Below, piece after piece: positions 62,301-64,000 of a DNA stretch of 64,000 nucleotides. The notes beneath the pieces are model-generated. The model was given only the letters and a program-made list of their open reading frames with translations, did not search any database and was not told the origin of the DNA. The DNA is from Glandiceps talaboti (lineage: Eukaryota > Hemichordata > Enteropneusta > Spengelidae): assembly GCF_964340395.1 (NCBI RefSeq), contig NC_135571.1, positions 3,085,611 through 3,149,610 of the forward strand, in the 5' to 3' direction. Both the position numbers and the translations under genes were made by a program. The stretch's first letter is position 1. Each line of letters starts with the position of its first letter.

Positions 62301-63959
62301 TTTGCATGAACCTATTTATGTGAAATCATGTGAGAAATGTTTACAATGAAAACATGCAAATTATGACAAACACATGCAAAGATACCAACATATTTTAGTA
62401 TGAAGAGTCAAAACTTTGCTTTTTGAATGAAAAACCCGACAGGATTACATGTATTTATACAAAGAACGAAAATATATATAAAAGTACGTATAAAGTATAA
62501 AAAGTGCTCCAAATTATGAATATACGAGAAAAAAGTGCACATTGAAGCGGTACGACACTCTAATTCAGTACGACACTCAAGCAATTCACATTCATTTAGG
62601 TTTCTAAGTCTTACCACGATTTTTAAGATACAAAGGAAGAAGGGAACAAACATCATCACTAGTTTGAGTGGCAACATTAAAAGCCATTCCTTTGCAAGCA
62701 TTAGTGGGAAAAAAAACAATATCACATTTATTAATATAATATTCATGTGCTTAACTTCGACTTTAAAATGATAAATGGGTATTTTATTTTGGATTATTAT
62801 AATAAATAATATTTATTGCATTATAAGGCCACCAGCACATTTGCAAAAAGGAGTAAACATCAGTGAAAATAAAAACAACACGGAAAACATTTCCATGTCT
62901 GGGGGTTTTTGTTTTTTTTGTTTTTTTTAGTTTGCACTAATGAGCACTCCTTTTTTGCAAATGAGTCAGTGGCCTTGTCACGCAATAAATATCATTATTA
63001 TTATTATATTGGAATTTTAATTTATAAAACAACTTTACTATGTTTTTCTATTTGAAGAAGCAATGTGAAATAACATATATTAAGTCCTAAATAAATTGCA
63101 AAATATTTTTAAAAAGTGTAACATGTTTGTTATTATATGTACAATAACAAACTTTGTATTTACTATTTTGCATCTTTTTGCCATTTATTGAGTTACAAAC
63201 AAGGACTTGGTATATGTTATTTCATATTGTTTTTTCAGAAAAACATAGTAAAGTTGTTTCATAAATTAAAATTCCAAAATAAATACCCGATGCTAATTAA
63301 TATGGCCACCTTAAGAGACTTTAACTTTGACTTGTATTCAGATTCACATTGAGAATACATTCAGATTGCAATCCCTCCATAAATGAGAAAATTCAAATTC
63401 TGACTTATAATAATACAGTTCAAGATATTTCAAAATTAGTTATGCACATGTATATATGGTATAACAATGTACAAGTTTGTAGCACACTTTCATTATTCAC
63501 TGTCTTCTGTATGCTAATATAATATGCATGAACAACATTTACTCATTTGCGTAACATCTTTGCAGTGTGATCATTTGCATATGATTACAACATGGGTGTC
63601 ATTTACATATCTTTGCAACATGGGTCATTTGCATATCTTTGCAACATGGGTCATTTGCATATAATTAAAACATGGGTCATTTGCATATCTTTGCAACACG
63701 GGTCATTTGCATATATGACACTAGTTCCATGCATTAAATTTTATGCTTTCACTTAATTTGCATAATGTATGCACTATACATATATTAGCATATCTAATGA
63801 GGTGACCAAATCTAAGAGGATGTGGCTTGGGATTTACCATACACTTTTACAGATTACGAATAGAAGAAAAGATTTATAAAGACTTACGTTCCATAAAATG
63901 TTCAAAGTCATTTGGGTGAATGCTCCCATTTTCTGAGAGATTTTCTATAGTTAATGTTC
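51964..63959 (-). CDS. Proline-rich EF-hand protein, 3' eleven exons (5' end outside window)
   Basis: Seen: eleven exons on the - strand join with exact phase closure into 516 residues ending TAG. In transcript order they are 63959-63888, 61615-61550, 58351-58190, 57487-57233, 56736-56548, 55893-55663, 54711-54641, 53995-53885, 53557-53463, 52793-52724 and 52194-51964. The first half is acidic segments and long Pro/Lys linkers. The second half is EF-hands: [12 protein letters not shown] fits the 12-residue calcium loop perfectly (D1, D3, D5, G6, D9, E12). A degenerate loop near [11 protein letters not shown] and a degenerate pair around [10 protein letters not shown] and [15 protein letters not shown] follow. 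I do not recognise the family. Inference: a soluble calcium-responsive scaffold; X-box motifs inside it raise a ciliary role. Several cassette exons share phase 1, so alternative splicing can change the linker length. Confidence 0.85.
52724..52793 (-). CDS. EF-hand gene, short exon
   Basis: The acceptor is ttttgcag and the donor gtgagt; 70 nt. It completes GA|T (Asp) and encodes [20 protein letters not shown] then KAK. Confidence 0.9.
53028..53330. repeat. (CA)n-rich microsatellite with GC/AA interruptions
   Basis: CACA tract with recurring GCACGCA and CAAACA interruptions. The long open frames on both strands come from the dinucleotide register. Confidence 0.97.
53463..53557 (-). CDS. EF-hand gene, degenerate EF-hand 2 exon
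   Basis: The acceptor is aatatttcag and the donor gtaagt; 95 nt. It encodes [15 protein letters not shown] then [15 protein letters not shown]. The alternative acceptor seven bases downstream would break the frame. Confidence 0.9.
53885..53995 (-). CDS. EF-hand gene, canonical calcium loop exon
   Basis: The acceptor is tttctctag and the donor gtaag; 111 nt, phase 0 to 0. It encodes [20 protein letters not shown], then [13 protein letters not shown]. All coordinating positions of the EF loop are present. Confidence 0.93.
54641..54711 (-). CDS. EF-hand gene, exon leading into EF-hand 1
   Basis: The acceptor is ctgttatag and the donor gtaagt; 71 nt. It completes a Tyr codon and encodes [20 protein letters not shown] then FEA, the E-helix of the first EF-hand. 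Confidence 0.88.
54895..55010. repeat. Minisatellite, unit about 39 bp
   Basis: CCTATTTCTCCCCACATTAC followed by CCTCATCAC occurs about three times. A single related copy sits at about 53380-53412 beside the CA tract. Confidence 0.8.
55185..55400. repeat. (TCTG/CCTG)n-rich tract
   Basis: Interrupted TCTG units ending in a CCTG block at 55362-55384. Confidence 0.93.
55663..55893 (-). CDS. EF-hand gene, basic linker exon
   Basis: The acceptor is catcttag and the donor gtgagt; 231 nt, phase 1 to 1. It encodes [20 protein letters not shown], a Pro-Thr stretch, [19 protein letters not shown] and [11 protein letters not shown]. The Lys/Arg helix lies just before the EF-hand module. Confidence 0.85.
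56140..56365. repeat. Tandem repeat, unit about 68 bp, three copies
   Basis: TTCTCAGTACCTGTAATA, CATTTTACC and CTAGGGGGTCAAAATA recur three times inside an intron of the EF-hand gene. Confidence 0.85.
56548..56736 (-). CDS. EF-hand gene, Pro/Lys-rich cassette exon
   Basis: The acceptor is atatttcag and the donor gtaagt; 189 nt, phase 1 to 1. It encodes [24 protein letters not shown] repeats and ELPDLPE. Its composition is low-complexity, so the call rests on splice sites and phase. Confidence 0.75.
56951..57128. promoter_or_regulatory. Cluster of three X-box-like motifs
   Basis: GTAACCATGGAAAC (56951), ATTACCATGGAAAC (57081) and GTTGCCATGGAAAC (57115) lie within 180 bp in the intron before the 57233 exon in genome order. 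The second and third are followed by related sequence, so part of the cluster arose by local duplication. X-boxes bind RFX factors; function here is unproven. Confidence 0.4.
57233..57487 (-). CDS. EF-hand gene, acidic and poly-Pro cassette exon
   Basis: The acceptor is gctctacag and the donor gtaagt; 255 nt, phase 1 to 1. It encodes [40 protein letters not shown] and poly-Pro stretches ([14 protein letters not shown]). The acidic part is non-repetitive and codon-like, which supports the exon. Confidence 0.85.
57574..57617. repeat. Dispersed repeat, one of three copies
   Basis: GATGTGTGAGGGCGCCCCGT, CATGGCATACCTTACA and ACTAGT also occur at 50437-50480 and 52917-52949, all in the same orientation. 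Probably a piece of an old transposon. Confidence 0.7.
58190..58351 (-). CDS. EF-hand gene, Pro-rich/acidic cassette exon
   Basis: The acceptor is ctctctcag and the donor gtcagt; 162 nt, phase 1 to 1. It encodes [11 protein letters not shown], then [16 protein letters not shown] and the acidic [20 protein letters not shown]. Confidence 0.8.
58352..61549 (-). other. Long intron of the EF-hand gene (3.2 kb)
   Basis: No extra exon with matching phase was found. It holds CACACATGGTGAC repeats (59225-59545), a 62-bp minisatellite with octamers (59800-60140) and a cluster of AAAATGGCCG/CGGCCATTTT-like words in both orientations (60846-60925). Confidence 0.6.
59800..60140. repeat. Minisatellite, unit about 62 bp, with octamer motifs
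   Basis: Units share GTGAGAAAACTACTATGATA followed by TGCAAATGTAACATTTGAAA and TGCAAATTGCAA; about five copies, decaying at the 3' end. Each contains ATATGCAAAT. Confidence 0.88.
61550..61615 (-). CDS. EF-hand gene, short acidic cassette exon
   Basis: The acceptor is cacacaag and the donor gtaagt; 66 nt, phase 1 to 1. It encodes [20 protein letters not shown] then E, parallel in layout (TLTxxxLS...DxEHFxE) to the previous exon. Confidence 0.65.
61645..62245. repeat. Degenerate GTGTGAAATATGTRYA repeat tract
   Basis: About 600 bp built from loosely repeated GTGTGAAATATG, GTACAAAATATG and TGAAATGTGTG words. It gives a long meaningless open frame on the - strand. Confidence 0.8.
62762..63314. 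mobile_element. TTAA MITE interrupted by a second MITE
   Basis: The outer arms (TTTAAAATGATAAATGGGTA ... ATATGGCCACCTTAA) and the interior match the MITE at 50933-51271. TTAA is present at both ends (62763-62766, 63311-63314). The left arm is split after TTTTGGA and resumes as TTGGAATTTT at 63009. Confidence 0.75.
62795..63008. mobile_element. Inner foldback MITE inserted in the outer one
   Basis: The left arm (ATATTTATTGCATTATAAGG, CCACCAGCACATTTGCAAAA) is an imperfect reverse complement of the right arm (TTTTTTGCAAATGAGTCAGT, GGCCTTGTCACGCAATAAAT). Both ends abut TTGGA in the outer element, a candidate target duplication. Confidence 0.75.
63560..63720. repeat. Minisatellite, unit about 27 bp, octamer in most units
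   Basis: CATTTGCATATCTTTGCAAC followed by ATGGGT recurs about six times with small changes. ATTTGCATAT is the POU octamer plus AT. Confidence 0.9.
63888..63959 (-). CDS. EF-hand gene, first visible exon
   Basis: The acceptor is caacccaag and the donor gtaag; 2 + 69 + 1 nt. It encodes [20 protein letters not shown] then FME. The acceptor lacks the usual CAG but has an upstream pyrimidine stretch, and layout and phase match the next exon, suggesting exon duplication. Confidence 0.65.
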
Positions 63960-64000
63960 CTTGGGTTGCATTGGGAAGAAAGTGTCCGTAATAACATATC
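63960..64000. other. Window edge, intron of the EF-hand gene
   Basis: Forty bases of presumed intron upstream of the first visible exon. Confidence 0.5.

Larger units (their letters stand above)
61616..63887 (-). other. Intron of the EF-hand gene (2.3 kb)
   Basis: Contains the degenerate repeat tract, a nested pair of MITEs (62762-63314) and an octamer minisatellite (63560-63720). No phase-compatible exon was found. Confidence 0.6.

Noticed and set aside
61582-62307. 241-residue minus-strand frame
   Set aside because: Built from the degenerate GTGTGAAATATG tract. Only its end overlaps the real 66-nt exon, and in a different context.
62580-62680. Possible extra exon of the EF-hand gene before donor GTAAGA near 62612
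   Set aside because: An actag acceptor and donor exist, but the reading phase cannot be 1-to-1 like its neighbours, and including it would break the frame.

Overview
This is genomic DNA from a multicellular animal. Genes are split by GT-AG introns, intergenic and intronic space is large and AT-rich, and microsatellites, minisatellites and short inverted-repeat transposons are abundant. The three protein genes are metazoan in type: TMEM9, mitochondrial adenylate kinase 3 and a proline-rich EF-hand protein. A marine invertebrate is likely, but nothing here fixes the phylum.

Layout: (1) 1-22.2 kb has no gene I can support. It holds microsatellites, a perfect RFX-type X-box, a MITE copy and two dispersed repeat families. 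(2) 22.3-28.5 kb, + strand: a five-exon TMEM9 gene of 174 residues. Its introns carry two G/C-rich minisatellites, a perfect 36-bp palindrome and three tandem copies of a splice-acceptor/exon-start cassette; a dead LINE fragment lies before its last exon. (3) 28.5-32.9 kb: intergenic minisatellites, TATG arrays and a possible Penelope-like terminal fragment. (4) 32.9-47.1 kb, + strand: a five-exon adenylate kinase 3 gene of 222 residues. Its second intron contains about 7.56 kb of a 351-bp satellite, roughly 21.5 monomers with higher-order organisation. (5) 47.1-51.9 kb: convergent intergenic space with tandem repeats and a complete TTAA-flanked foldback MITE. (6) 51.96-63.96 kb, - strand: eleven 3' exons (516 residues) of an EF-hand protein whose 5' end lies beyond the window. 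It has proline-rich cassette exons that all share phase 1, followed by calcium-binding EF-hand exons.

The three genes show no operon-like or functional link. TMEM9 and AK3 run in the same direction and the EF-hand gene converges on AK3. Exons were built by hand from splice sites, reading phase and recognised family motifs. Phases close exactly across every junction in all three genes, which is the main support for the models. The most notable structures are the AK3 intronic satellite with shared ancestral edge monomers, the triplicated CAG|GTAATG cassette in TMEM9, the symmetric cassette exons, the nested MITE pair, and three separate tandem arrays around the EF-hand gene that each carry the octamer ATTTGCAT.
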